Below are positions 34,080 through 45,449 of a stretch of DNA of 64,000 nucleotides, piece by piece. The DNA comes from Dastarcus helophoroides (Eukaryota; Arthropoda; Insecta; Coleoptera; Bothrideridae), in NCBI GenBank assembly GCA_028583605.1, contig CM053328.1:17377982-17441981 (forward strand), given 5' to 3'. How positions within the stretch are numbered: position 1 is the stretch's first letter; every line of letters begins with the position of its first letter. A program made the position numbers and the translations under genes. Below the pieces are notes generated by a model. The model was not told the origin of the DNA and did no database searches. It worked only from the letters and a program-made list of their open reading frames with translations.

Positions 34080-34860
34080 TCTAATCCCGGGATTATATTT
34101 AGTCAATCAGGAATCCCGGGATTATTTCGGTATTAAGGGTTACAAATAAAACATTTTTTACCGAAATCGACTTTTTAATCCAAAAAGTCAAAATTTAGAC
34201 GACAATCAACGTATTTTATGATATACACGCAGCTAATCTAATTACTCTAACTAATTAGAATTCAGTCAGACTAACCAGACTTCAAATCACCAATTTTTTA
34301 CGTTAAAGTTTTTCTTTTTGTCTTTTTCAAGAATCGATAAGAGCTCTTTAAACTTGCATAAGTTAAATAAACGTTTATGTAACCAACTCTGCAAATAAAC
34401 ATTGAAAATTAAATAGATGATTTTTATGTATCATAACAGTTAGTTTTTGCTAGTAAAGCAAAAACTACTTAAAACTTATAAAAATTAGTCACATTTCTTT
34501 TAAATATACCTAAAGAAAACTAAACTGATAGGAATATTCTAATTTGAATTGCGAAAATACGATATGAGCAACAACAATAATGCACACAATCTTCTCAGTT
34601 CAAAATAGAAGAATTTTATTTCAAACAGGCACACCAATCACGCTGGGTTAATTAGTGGTGATTGGTTGAAATAAAACTTCTTGTATTTTATATTGAAATA
34701 ATAGACAAGCAATTTTGCTGAGAGTACTGAACTGAGCATTTTACTAGGTGCAGTATATTTAACAACTTTTTTTAAAATGCGAAAATCCTGGGATCAGAAA
34801 AACTCAATACCAAAGATCCCGGTATTCCGAAAATAGGCATTCCGGGATCAAATGTTCCAG
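34080..34860. mobile_element. hAT-like relic with CCCGGGAT subterminal repeats
   Basis: AATCCCGGGATTAT occurs twice near 34085-34125. Related inverted or diverged forms (GATCCCGGTATT, CATTCCGGGATCA, ATCCTGGGATCA) occur near 34780-34850. The right end has CCAGTGCCAAC, like some hAT termini. The left end and target duplication were not resolved, and no transposase is present. Confidence 0.35.
34602..34690. repeat. Hairpin, about 36-nt imperfect stem
   Basis: AGAATTTTATTTCAAACAGG and CACACCAATCAC pair with GTGGTGATTGGTTGAAATAA and AACTTCTT across a 13-nt loop. It lies within the hAT-like relic and may be a small fold-back insertion. Confidence 0.6.
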
Positions 34861-36109
34861 TGCCAACTTTCATCTTTGTCAAATATCATTCTGTTTCAAC
34901 AATAGTAATTGTACTTGCTATCTATCTCTTATAAAAATTGAAATTCAATTCTTGTCCCCTGAAACCCAGAAAGATTTGTATTTCTATTTTTGAGGATAAC
35001 CAAGGACCAGTCCGTTCTACCAAAATCTATCTCTTATAAGTTATAGCACTAAAAATAGAGCAATTATTATTTATTATGAATAAAATTAAAGTATTTATTT
35101 GAATAGCTATGTCAAAAATTCGGACCAATTTTGAAATTGTAAATGACGACTTTGTTTAGTTTTATAAATTTCGCTGAAAGGTATAAAAATGTAGAATGGA
35201 ATGAACAGTCTACAAAATTGTAATGTCTGTCTGTTATTGCAAAATAACTATCCTTGTATAATAATATAATGCCACGTGAAAAATCCAATTCAGCTGTTAC
35301 ATTTTAAGCTGATATTTTTAATCCTTATTTGCTAGAATTTTTCAATATTTATACTTATTTATTTCAATTAACAAAAAATGTAACAAATAAATATGTAACA
35401 AAGTGCTACAGTATCTGAAATAATTCTTACTATTTTCGGTTTCGTTTTACATCATCATTGTCGGATTATACAATAACTTATTTGATCAGTTGTTATGTTA
35501 ATCTGAACTTATATCCAGCTAGATCTTCTTAATACACCTTTGATAGAAAATTTGGATGAGAGTTCAGAATATTTTATAGGAATTAACCGATTGCCTAGTA
35601 AGCATAACTAGGGCCAAAAAGCTATTGGTTAAATCCAATGTCGTAAAACGAAACCGGTCCTGGAAAAAAACTAATTGTAGGTTTTGATTTAGATATAGCT
35701 GAATTTTCATATTCATTTTATTATATTTCTTATTAAATATAACTTAATTATAAATTCGAGGTTTTCATAACAGAGAGACATATCAATGAAATTCAAAACT
35801 TGCACGAAAAGGAACATTTTTTTTCAAGAATTCTAAGTTAAGTTTACTTTTTTTATTTTCGGCATCTAAGCATATGATTAAATGTGAGATATTTTGATTA
35901 TAAAAATAGAAAAGGTACTGATTTGGAAAATTTGTTCATATGCTTCCTCTGTTACGAATTACATGTTAAAATCGATAAGCTTATTGAAGACTGGAGAGGG
36001 ATGTTCACGAGTTCAGAAGAGGACGATATTATAGTCACCTGTTCAAATCAATCAAAATTCACTCTACAAACGATTATTCACTGCGACAACCTTCCCCCGC
36101 TAATCGAGT
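34861..36109. other. AT-rich stretch with one hairpin-family relic
   Basis: At about 34946-34985 the string CTTGTCCCCTGAAACC followed by AGAAAGATT matches the outer stem of the hairpin element at 62542-62745, and GGATAACCAAGGA nearby matches its flank. Nothing else is recognised. The 75-codon frame at 35884-36111 has no resemblance. Confidence 0.4.
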
Positions 36110-36660
36110 GAAAATATGCACCTTTGAGTAACGACAGGGTGAGGTGTCGGCTTTCAGAGAGCAATTATTTCTATTTTAGATGAAATATGCGACCGCCCGC
36201 GCACGAGGATATCCCATCGATGGCAATTAACCGGTTCAAATGACTGGAAAATGCGCCGTCGGAATTTTGCCTAACCATCGGCATCGCCGAATTACCGAAA
36301 ATGGAGTATCCGTCATTACGGCCTTTGAGCTTCGAACTATTGCAATCTGTTCGTATGAGTTCACATTGAACATTGCATTCATTTAAAGTAAACACGACAA
36401 AGGTAGCTCCATGTTTCGAAAATAAATCATAAGCAACTTATCTGCCTTTGAAATGGTCGAAAGGGAGTGGGACCTTTCGACTATCGGCTTTAAAAATGGA
36501 ACGCAATCTTTATAAATAATAAATCGGGAAACTAAGACGTGGGAGATAAAAGAGAAGTTTGAGGTGGACGAGGTAATTCCTAGGGGCTATTTGGTCCTTT
36601 GGGTTGGCTTGGCAGATTGACTCCTCGCTCTCCTTTTTAGCGTTTTTTTTTTCGTTTCCA
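36110..36660. promoter_or_regulatory. GC-richer unique patch (possible regulatory element)
   Basis: It is repeat-free and markedly less AT-biased than its flanks (GCGACCGCCCGCGCACGAGG; CATCGGCATCGCCGAATT). The 74-codon minus-strand frame over it has no recognisable domain. It may be an intronic enhancer or an unrecognised exon. Confidence 0.25.
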
Positions 36661-36875
36661 CATTTTAAGCGAAATAATTATTGTTTCTAAAAAGAAGAAG
36701 ACAAATATATATTTACAACTACGACAGCTTACACACATGGATACATAACGAGATTTTCTGAACACACCTTTAATAGAAGCTTTGAATAGGAGTTCGGATT
36801 AGACTGGGATATTCGTAAGAATCTGTGATCCTGTGAGGAAAGGTTAGCAACCAAAACAACTATTGATATAGGGTA

Positions 36876-37118
36876 GATGCGCCAGTAACCGACCACCCAC
36901 CAACAGTCGGCCACCACTAATTTTATTTATGTCTAAGAAATTTATTTATTAAAATATAATCTTTTTTTCGATCAGCTTTATGTAGTAAAAAGATAGATGT
37001 TTTTCTATGCGAGTAGTCTGCGATATTTACAGTCAATGATAACAAAGTTAGGGATGGATTAAATTATGCCTTCCGACTACTGGACCACTTTTTAAAATGG
37101 CTGGCTACTGGCACAATT
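36876..37118. mobile_element. Small MITE with GTGCCAGTA-type ends
   Basis: GCGCCAGTAACCGACCACC at 36879 is mirrored by GGCTGGCTACTGGCAC at 37099-37114. Inner segments ACAGTCGGCCACC and GACTACTGGACCAC also pair. It is about 240 bp with no coding capacity. Confidence 0.55.
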
Positions 37119-37443
37119 GCCATAATTCGCTGGCGATACTGAAAAGCAAAATCTGGTGAAGATAATATCTTACATTTCTTCACACGTTGTAGATTTTTTA
37201 ATATTTATTGTTAATGAGTTATGAGCAAGAAGACTATTGTGGTAAAAAATTGAAATTCAGGAGTGTTCAAAGATGCGAGTAATTGATGCGACGATTTGAT
37301 CAATACTAAATTTATTAAAACTAAAATGGCAATTAAAACCGTGATGTTAAATAAATTTGTAAACAACAAGTTAAAAACTTTACTGTATGCATATATAAAT
37401 AAAATATGCTAGTTGGGTAGTAACTGTAGGCAATAAATGACTA

Positions 37444-37831
37444 CACTAGAAGCAAAACTCTGTATCTCCAAATTTTTAAAAACTGAGTTTTGCACATACA
37501 TATTATAATAACTCCCATCACTACCAACTATCTCTACAAATATTCAGAAGCAAAAAGCAATATTGGCTGCGAAAAATAACATCGCAAAAATCCGTATTTC
37601 CATTTTTCACACTTGCAGAATTCTATATTTGCAATAATTTTATTATTTTATATTATTTTTTTTAGAAAATTAATAAATTTGGAAGAAAAAAAAATGTTGC
37701 CATTAATCACAGTAACACATACGTATCACATAAAATTATGGTTACTTAAAAAGTTACGTTGAATCAGGAGATGTTTTGATGATAACTCAAAATTATTTAA
37801 AGGTCAAATACAGAGTTTTGCTTCTAAGTGG
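37444..37831. mobile_element. MITE with GAAGCAAAACTCTGTAT ends
   Basis: CACTAGAAGCAAAACTCTGT at 37444 is mirrored by ACAGAGTTTTGCTTCTAAGTG at 37810-37830, and the adjoining AAATTTTTAAA / TTTAAATAATTTT also pair. No coding sequence is present. Confidence 0.65.
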
Positions 37832-39242
37832 ACTCAAATAATAGTCGGTTGAAGTTTAAATCAAAGTACTGACCATACTGCCTTAGACGAATACGAGTTT
37901 GGTCTCAGTAGAAGTAGATGCACCTGTTATCTCTTCCTTAATGCACTCAAAGAGTAATATGTTATTATTAGTCAAAAAAATAGTTGACAATAAATATAAT
38001 GAAAATAATAGCGACGAACAATTTTTAGTCTTATTATTACGTTCGATATACAGTGCGTCCATAAAGTAATGCATAATTTTCAGAAACAAGGGAAACATAT
38101 GGTTTATAAAAAAATTTCTCGGACCCATCGGTTTTGTTTTCTTTTTTGTCACCTTTGACACATGAAGGTGTTTTTAAGATGGTGTATAAAATAAAAAATT
38201 ATTTTTTTAAATGGAACACCCAGTTTATTTTTGCATATTTGGGAAGAGCATTTTTTGCAAATAAGGCGGTATAAAGTTTATTAGGAGTATGTGTAATGGT
38301 AAGGGCTACACAGCTAAGAAAAAATATCATTGGATATAAAATCATTTGAATTTTGACATGTGAATAAGGATTATTTTGAATTATTTGAATTATTTTAATT
38401 TAAGTAATTTCATTTTAATTTCCCTGACTATTTTCTGTTTTGCTAGTGTTGGAACTATTTTAATCGGGACACAAGCTAAATACCTTTGGATGCCCTTGGA
38501 TTTTAAATAAATCTTTATTAGGAAAATGAATAAATGTAGACACAAATACGACAATATAGGGTTCAATACATTACGCAATGGGGGTTATAATTTTTTAATA
38601 AATTATTAGTAAATAAATGAAATGAAGAAAATTGTAAAATTAATAAAGGTATTGTTAACTTGAAAATAAAATAATAAAAGGGCCGACAAAACAAAAAAAT
38701 TGTTATCAAAATTAAAATACCATCATCCACAAGTTTAAATTCAAATGATTTATGTATATAACGTTGAAATAATGTCTGCATTCATTTTAAAACATTACGA
38801 AATAAGAGTTAAAAGTATCAATGAGTATTTATCTATTTATACTAAAGGTAATTTTTCATCTATCTATATTAAAATATTTAATTAAAAACATGTCCCAGTT
38901 TCTTTTCTTTTGCATTTATAATATTATCGACCGTTCAGTTCACAACATTCGAAGCATAATTAATATTTTTCAATTTTCCTCTTTTCCTTTTTTCCTAGAC
39001 ATTAACCGAGGTTATTAAAAGCTTCGCCCTCTTATCCGATCTTTATTATGAAAATCCCGAGAAATTTTCTTTCAACTTGAGCTTGAGATATTTCTAATTT
39101 GTCTTTTTAAATTCACCGATTAAGCCTGCCGGGATTTTTAAGTAACAATTTAATTTAACTTATTCGGCTGAAATGAGAAAAAAAAATGAAAACCTTATAA
39201 GAGTTGAAATAATTCTATTTGTAATATAAGGCGGGTACTTAC
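37832..39242. other. AT-rich stretch
   Basis: TACAGTGCGTCCATAAAGTA at 38050 looks like the left end of another terminal-inverted-repeat element, but no matching right end was found. The short open frames here are AT-driven. Confidence 0.35.
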
Positions 39243-39261
39243 CGAGCCCGAGAACATTCAC
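39243..39261 (-). CDS. beat: Candidate 19-nt beat mini-exon (end of leader peptide)
   Basis: On the minus strand a CATTACAG acceptor (39262-39269) and a GTAAGTACC donor (from 39242 down) enclose 19 nt that read VNVLGL plus one base (G). That leftover base is exactly the phase needed by the Ig1 exon at 3223, giving VNVLGLGCLCLKDV, a hydrophobic stretch of the kind expected just before the mature Beat N terminus. No ATG lies in frame before an upstream stop, so a further upstream exon ending in phase 0 would be required; I could not identify it. Phase match, paired splice sites and hydrophobicity support the call. Splice motifs this short also occur by chance, so it stays tentative. A rival first exon is the ATG at about 54394 with the donor GCAG|GTAAGA near 54356, also in the right phase but with a less leader-like peptide. 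Confidence 0.35.
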
Positions 39262-39398
39262 CTGTAATGCAAGTTTTGGCACAAAATATTTAACTATATT
39301 CCTTTGTAATGAATTAAAAAACTTAATTTAAAATTATACGAAGGTAAATCAAATATGAACATAAATTTGTTTTTAAAAATTTGTTGGTACAAGATACA

Positions 39399-39450
39399 AG
39401 AAAAATAGTTAGTAACTTTCATATATATGAAAGTTACTAACTATTTTTCT
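39399..39450. repeat. Perfect 52-bp palindrome
   Basis: The 26-nt arm 39399-39424 (AGAAAAATAGTTAGTAACTT then TCATAT) is followed without spacer by its exact reverse complement, 39425-39450. The sister MITE at 7637-7924 has the segment only once, so the palindrome arose in this copy. Confidence 0.95.
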
Positions 39451-40092
39451 ACATAACCTTCTGATTTTGTTATGCATTTTTCCCAACGGATTGGGAGTTT
39501 TTTAATGCCATCATCAGAAAAAGAAGGGAGGCGTGTTTGCAGCCAATTGCGCACAGATGTCTCAACAGCAGCATCATCATCGAATCGCTTTCTTTCTAGA
39601 GCTTCTTTCAGTGGCCCAAACATATGATAATCGCATGGTGATAAGTCACGTCTATAAGGAGGATGTTCTTATGTTTCCCAATGCATTTCCTCTAATTTTT
39701 GATGTATCAGATTGACCGAGTGGGGACGGGCATTGCCGTGAAGCAAAATCACATTTCTGACCAAAAATTCGCGCCTCTTCCGCCGATATGCCCGTTTCGC
39801 TTCATTCAATTGCTGGCAGTAGTAGGCAGCATTAACTGTACGACGTTCTTGCAGAAAATAGACGTGCACAGCAGCGTTAATAAGGACAACGGGCATAGAG
39901 TTCATTTTCAACTTGAGTTCGTCCTTCCCAAAATGTTTTGTGCCATTCATACACTTGAGTTTTTTTCAAATAGGTATCCCCAAACTGTGCTTCTAGTCTA
40001 CGAAGAATTTCGGCGGCCTTTACACCTTCAACGACAAGAAATTTAATAATAATGCGCTGCGTAACGTGCGGATGAATCTCTTGCTCACTCAT
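39441..40092 (-). pseudogene. Mariner transposase, deleted and mutated (DD34D)
   Basis: It starts MSEQEIHPHVTQRIIIKFLV and continues with the mariner helix-turn-helix (GVKAAEILRRLEAQFG, then QVYEWHKTFWEGRT). The centre, including the first catalytic aspartate, is missing: about 650 nt remain where a mariner gene has about 1 kb. The part with LNEAKRAYRRKRREF and LLHGNARPHS follows; the usual aspartate of HDNARPH is glycine. After a stop or frameshift come PYRRDLSPCDYHMFGPLKEA and NWLQTR, with the third aspartate retained 34 residues after the second position. The enzyme cannot be active. Confidence 0.9.
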
Positions 40093-40399
40093 TGTATTTA
40101 CAACTTACAAACGGCGAGAACGGAATTCGCTTGAGCGCAGGAAGTCACGCGATATCCCCACCTAACATGTCTAAGATTATGCGCACACTCTCGATGCCCT
40201 CATTGCTACATGATAGAAATTCTGGGTCAGATTTGATTTACCCTCGCAGTATTTACCATAATTAACAATTTAGTAAATAACAAAAGTATTAGCTTAAACT
40301 AAATAAAGGGATCCAGTCTCAATTTTCTATTAATATCAACCATCAGGATTTGGACTACTTAAACATTAACTTAACGTACCTTTTTACAAATTCTGCGCA

Positions 40400-40640
40400 T
40401 TAATTGTTTTGTTTTCTATTTGCCACCCCACATCATACACTTTGCCAAGTAAAAGTACCCAAAAATCTTCAATTGGGCGGACTTAAGTAGCATTCGGAGG
40501 ATTATAGTTTTGGGGATCAAACGCATCAAACGGTATGTTGTGATGATTAAACTAATTTTGTGTTTCTTTGGGCTAACGACAGGATATCAGGCCAAACATT
40601 AGATCGTCTCCAACGTGATGGTCATGTATAAAAGCAAATT
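40400..40640 (-). pseudogene. Tc1-like transposase C-terminal relic
   Basis: The minus strand reads VWPDILSLAQRNTKLV, a stop and a frameshift, then NIPFDAFDPQNYNPPNAT, a stop, and VRPIEDFW followed by GKVYDVGWQ. The order WPD-LxSxH, IPFxP, NPPNxxxxRPIEDFW and KVYxxGWQ matches the catalytic C terminus of Tc1-type transposases; the glutamate in RPIEDFW would be the catalytic E. No terminal repeats were found. Confidence 0.7.
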
Positions 40641-42002
40641 TTCGTCTGATATTTTTTAATCTATCCCCCAGTCTTTTTCCTTTTTTTAGCCATTTGCTAA
40701 CCCTGCGTTCTGCAAAGCTATAACCTCCCTATTGGTCCCCCTTTTTGCGTCAGACCCATTCAATTGACTATTTTTGAGCACTTTTATCTCTCAAAATATG
40801 TGATGGAGGATGGCAAGCAAAAACAAAGAAAAACTAATGCGTATAATTTTAAAAAATGCATCCAGATGATGTTAATGTTAAAGTTGCCCAAAATCAAATG
40901 ATTAAATGATTGATGTTCGCAGAAAATTGCTCCTTATTTAACAGCAGTAGCCCTTTTTATTGGTTTAAGCTAATAGTGTTTTTATTTATTAAGCTGGCAA
41001 TTACAATAGATAATATAAATTGGAATAAAATTATTTATTACAAAAAAATGTGGTTAAATATTTTGTGCCAAAACTTTTAAGGCATACCGTTACATAGGCA
41101 GTTATTACGGTGCCCACTTTGTAATTAATACAATTTCGAACATTACAGCAGTAACTTTAAGCCGAACGTTAAGCTGATACGATGATGTTCGAAAATGAAC
41201 TTTCACCTGGTGGCTAGCAACAACAATCCCATCTTCGTGATCACGGTATAGCGGGCCACCACTTGTTAATTACATTACAAGTGGATGCTTCCGGTGAGTA
41301 TCCGTTTTTATATTATATTGATTCCCCCTTCTTTTAGAAAAATTCCAATAATAAGTAGGGAGTCCTCTCTAACGTTCTTCAAATATTAGGATTATCTAAT
41401 GACTGTTATGACTAGTATAATATCTAATTAAAAGCTACGGACTTTATTACGATAAACAGGGTAATTGAGAAGGAACTTCCAATAATCATAAGTGCTTTGT
41501 AGGAGGCTAAACTGAACAAAAAAGTCTAATCAACATATGATCGCATATCAATGTTTACTTAAATACATGAAAATGTATTTACTCAAGTCAATCAATAATT
41601 ATTAAATTTTAATAAATATCTACTACCGTCCGCCTCAATGTACGAATCATCTGTGCATTCCATGGATAGTTTGTGCATGATGATTTTCTTTACGAGCGCT
41701 CCACAATTCCTAATCCGATAGAGTGTTAAGTACATCATTCAGTTTTGCTACATAACTAATGATTTAAGCTATACCCAAAGCTAGCAGTCAAAGGGATACA
41801 AATTTGCTTATCTTGATGATTAATTTTGAAAATCACTGCTCTACGGAAAACGATTTTTAAAATGAATCGATGGCAATATGGATAAGAACACCATCATGCT
41901 AAAAAGTAATGTTTTGGATAATATTCAACGGAATAATAATTATTTTTTAAAAATTATAAGTTCAGTACAATTGGACCAATAACCAATAACAATAGTATAA
42001 TG
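40641..42002. other. Stretch without recognised feature
   Basis: No gene, inverted repeat or known element was seen. The part 40680-40900 may continue the Tc1-like relic in unreadable form. Confidence 0.3.
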
Positions 42003-42050
<48 letters not shown>

Positions 42051-42051
42051 T
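42003..42051. repeat. (TAA)n microsatellite
   Basis: About 16 uninterrupted trinucleotide units. Confidence 0.98.
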
Positions 42052-42719
42052 AGTGACACTTACATATTTTGCTTAGAATACTTGACCTGCTCAAAAAAAA
42101 CATAATTTCTCTGCTACCTGTTTACCGTTTATATTTGATCTTGTGTTTATTAGAATTTTTTGTTTAATTTTATCCCCTCTACACCTCTTATGAATATTGG
42201 GAATTCCTTTCCAGTCATATTGTATAAAAATATAACTTTTCTTTTTTTATTAAATTCAAATGTAACGAGAGCCTGTATATTTGTAGACGTCGAAGGGGAT
42301 CTTTGAGAAGGAGACGCGGCAGAATTGCAATATCGACTGAAGTTTAATTGTTGCTCGAAGAGTTCCGAGAGATATTGTTCAACTGTAAAAAGAACCGTAG
42401 AGTGTAAAGGGATCACTGGTGGAAAAGTGCATTGTGGGATTCGTCCCGGTAGAACTCGTCTATCTGCACTCGAGAAAACAAACTTTTCAAAGAAGCAAAT
42501 GACAAATTCAATTTCTCACCTAACCAGAATCCTTACTGGATTTAAGAAAAAGCCGTTTATTGAGTTATTACAACATATGTAACCACAACGTTCTTTCTTC
42601 CTTGAAGTGCTATATTGGGTTAGAAAATTAAAATCTAGGATTTTCGTCTGAGTAGATTTTAAATAAGAAAATCGATAACGAAATGCACAAAAAGAAGAAA
42701 TGAAAAGAGGTAGACTGGA
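42052..42719. other. Short frames only, no recognised gene
   Basis: Overlapping frames at 42150-42416 (minus), 42325-42582 (plus) and 42516-42749 (minus) have no family resemblance. A GC-richer patch (ATTGTGGGATTCGTCCCGGT) is at about 42430-42450. Confidence 0.3.
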
Positions 42720-43160
42720 GAATAAGAGACAACTTGTAGGTAAGACCAAAAGTGCACACCTCAGAAATTGATTTTACAGTTTGCAGTTAATTTTCCTAAT
42801 TTTTTTGACATTTTAACCTTAAATTCAAAATTTTTATTTTAACCTTCAAGCTTCCAAAAATAAGCAAAATGTTAATCCTAAAACACAATATGTACGGCTA
42901 TTTTTCTCCTAAACTATTCCTTACATCAAACATATCTTATGCTACAAGCATTTCACAAAAAATATTCCGCATCACATTGCATTTCTCATATGACCAATTA
43001 CAGGAATGATAAATAGAAATGTTTCGTTGGGTAGTAAATATCTTGTTTAGTGAACCTACTGCATGGATTTAAAGACAAAATTGTTAGCTAAAACTCAGTG
43101 TACAATTTGTGCAGCTTCGATTTCCATGTCAATTGCAGGAGTATATTTTGGTATTTTCTA
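42720..43160 (+). repeat. Unclassified dispersed repeat, copy A, left part
   Basis: From GGTAAGACCAAAAGTGCACA to TTTCCATGTCAATT this aligns by eye with 52250-52560 (GGTAAAACCAAAACTGCACA to TTTCCATGATAATT), sharing TATGACCAATTAC / TTTGACCAATTAC, ATCTTGTTTA and ACTCAGTG / AGTCAGTG landmarks in order. The rest of copy A resumes at about 46395, so about 3.2 kb has been inserted. Confidence 0.6.
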
Positions 43161-44265
43161 TTAACGGTATATTGTATATTTTCTAGAGTTTCTGCGTTTA
43201 TCTCATTACTGTATATGATTATAGCTCTAAAATATTTTTTTGCAACCGAATGCGAAGGTATTTATTTTGTAGCTTCTAGAGCGCAAGTAACATGCAATTC
43301 TGCGGCTGCGACCCTTCGCAACGAACACGAAATTAATTGACAGTGACGTTTTTAGAAAATAGAAAAAATCATGATTTTGTTTTTTAAAATATTTATATGT
43401 CATATTTTAGATAAAAGCTTTTAAAAACTTTTTATTCTGAAATTCATAGCGCATATAAATTACTTAGTATAAATGATACTATTGATCGTACAATTTGTAT
43501 TATTCCTTATAATAGTTTACAGTGAATGTTGTTTTCTAAATCGGTTAACCTTGGAAATACACCATCTGCCTATAACAGCAAAAATCAGGACTTTTTAAAA
43601 GCAATAATTTTTATACAGGGTGATTCATTAAGAATGGGCAATCTCTGAACTGGAGATACTACACACCAAAATATGGTGATTGAGCTTAACATGCCTTATA
43701 CAAATGTTGCAGGTTTACGAGCTACAGGGTGTGCAAAATTGGAATTTTAATTTGAAACTTCTTAATAATTTTGTGATTTTAAGCAGTATCCTCTGGAAAA
43801 TTGGCAACTTTATGTTTTTTGGCATGAGAATTACGAATTTAATGCTGAATTTTGCACTATTTATACAGGGCGTAGTTACACCCTATTACTTAAGTAAATT
43901 ACAATATATCTTTTTTGCCTAATGAGTTATGGCTAAAATGACTAGAAAATCTAAAAGGTAGTTCAATTTTTAATAAAAAAGATACTCTTGTTTATTTCAT
44001 GTAACTCTCAATTTTTGAGTTATTTGCATTTTAAATATTCAATGAATTTGTTGTAAAATGAATTTAATTTTTTAAATTACTACTATGCGAGGTAACAACA
44101 GTAAATGCAACAAATAAAAATCAGTAACAGTAATAAAAGAAAACTTCAAAATAAATGCTTAAAATGACCGCCTTTCACTTTAATACACTTTGTAAGACGT
44201 ATCCTTAAAGATCTGTGAATATTAAATAAGATTTGTGGATTATTTTTAATAATATTAGGAGTTCC

Positions 44266-45222
44266 TTAAATTTTCTGTCGTAATTCTTTGATGGAATTAA
44301 TTGTTTCTTTGTAAACCATGTCCTTCATTTGTGACCATATTGAGAAGTCTAGAGGGTTTAAATATGGACTTCCAGGTGGCCAAACAAATTCACGGCCACG
44401 CCCAATCCACTGGTGAGGAAAATGTTTATTCAGGAATTGGCGTACTGGCAGAGAAAAATGTGGTGGCGCCCCGTCTTGCATAAGCCACATGTTCCGCCTT
44501 ATGTCTAGTGGAACATCTTCTAGTAGTGTGTTCAAATTTTGTCCAAGGAAATTTAAATAGAGGGGCCCGTTCAGATTTGGAGGAAGTTCAAAAGGACCAA
44601 TAAAAAACCAATTATCACACCACACCAAATATTTACCTTGAATTCATGTTGAAAATGTCGTTCCTTTAGAGCATGTGGATTTTCGGATTCCCACAAATGA
44701 TTGTTTTTCCAATTAAAAACACCTCGTCTAGTAAAAGTCGCCTCATCGGTGAAAAGGAAGTTATTAAGAAAATCCTGGTTTTCGGTTTGTTTACCTAGCA
44801 TGAATTGAGCTAACTGTAGGCGAACTGGTAAGTTTTGACGTAACAAATTTTGGACAGGAGTGTAGTGGTATGGACGGAGATTATCTTTCTTTAAAATTCT
44901 CCAGATAGACGATTGTCTTATTCCTGTTGCCGCACTTAACCGACGAGTACTGATATCTGGATTTTCCGAAATACGAACTAAAATCTCTTCTTCATCATTG
45001 ACGTTGATAGTTTTTCTAGCACATTTAAAGCTTTTACGACAAAAGCACCCTGTTTCGCCTAGACGGGTGTAAATACGTCTGAACAGTTTAATTGGGTTGT
45101 CTTCGATTTGGGTATAATTCTAAATACCTTCTGGCTGCACCAAGTCCACTATAATTTGACTGAGCAAAAACACAAATCATATCACGCATTTCACTGTTAG
45201 AAAATTCCTTATGTCATGGCAT
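44266..45222 (-). pseudogene. DD41D-like transposase, nearly complete but broken
   Basis: From an ATG at 45222 the frame reads MP, a stop, then HKEFSNSEMRDMICVFAQ and GAARRYLELYPNRRQPN, a frameshift, then IYTRLGETGC. Next come the helix-turn-helix INVNDEEEILVRISENPDIS and RQSSIWRILKKDNLRPYHY, then LQLAQFML. The catalytic core follows: FLFTDEATFTRRGVFNWKNN with the first D, NIWCGVIIG, WLMQDGAPPHFSLPVR with the second D, and PPGSPYLNPLDFSIW with the third. There are 41 residues between the second and third aspartate. A one-frame shift near 44640 separates core halves. The length, about 319 codons, is normal for the superfamily, so decay is recent relative to neighbours. It would cut and paste the element at TA sites. 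Confidence 0.85.
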
Positions 45223-45449
45223 TTTCTTATTTTAGAATTTTTACTTCAAATAATACTAAGCAAGTTAGAAAAATACAATAAAAACTTTTACTTGGTGACG
45301 GTAAAATTGTCAAATATTTCTTTACTCGAAAAATTGATAAGTGCTGACACAAGCCTACTTGAAAAAAGTCAAAGCAATAACGGTGGCTTAGGAGTCTTTA
45401 CACTGAATGTTTAAAATGCAAATAACTCAAAAACTGATAGAGTTACATG

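Larger units (their letters stand above)
39337..40251 (-). mobile_element. Mariner element, internally deleted
   Basis: The terminal repeats are CGAAGGTAAATCAAATATGA at left and, inward from the right, CGAGGGTAAATCAAATCTGA, with TA next to both. The minus strand holds a deleted transposase (about 40092-39441). The family is the same as the MITE at 7637-7924. A perfect 52-bp palindrome lies near the transposase 3' end. Confidence 0.85.

Noticed and set aside
38050..38080. TACAGTGCGTCCATAAAGTA, a typical transposon end
   Set aside because: No matching inverted end was found downstream or upstream, so no element is called.
42003..42051. Regular short repeat array considered as possible CRISPR-like structure
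   Set aside because: Plain TAA microsatellite without spacers.
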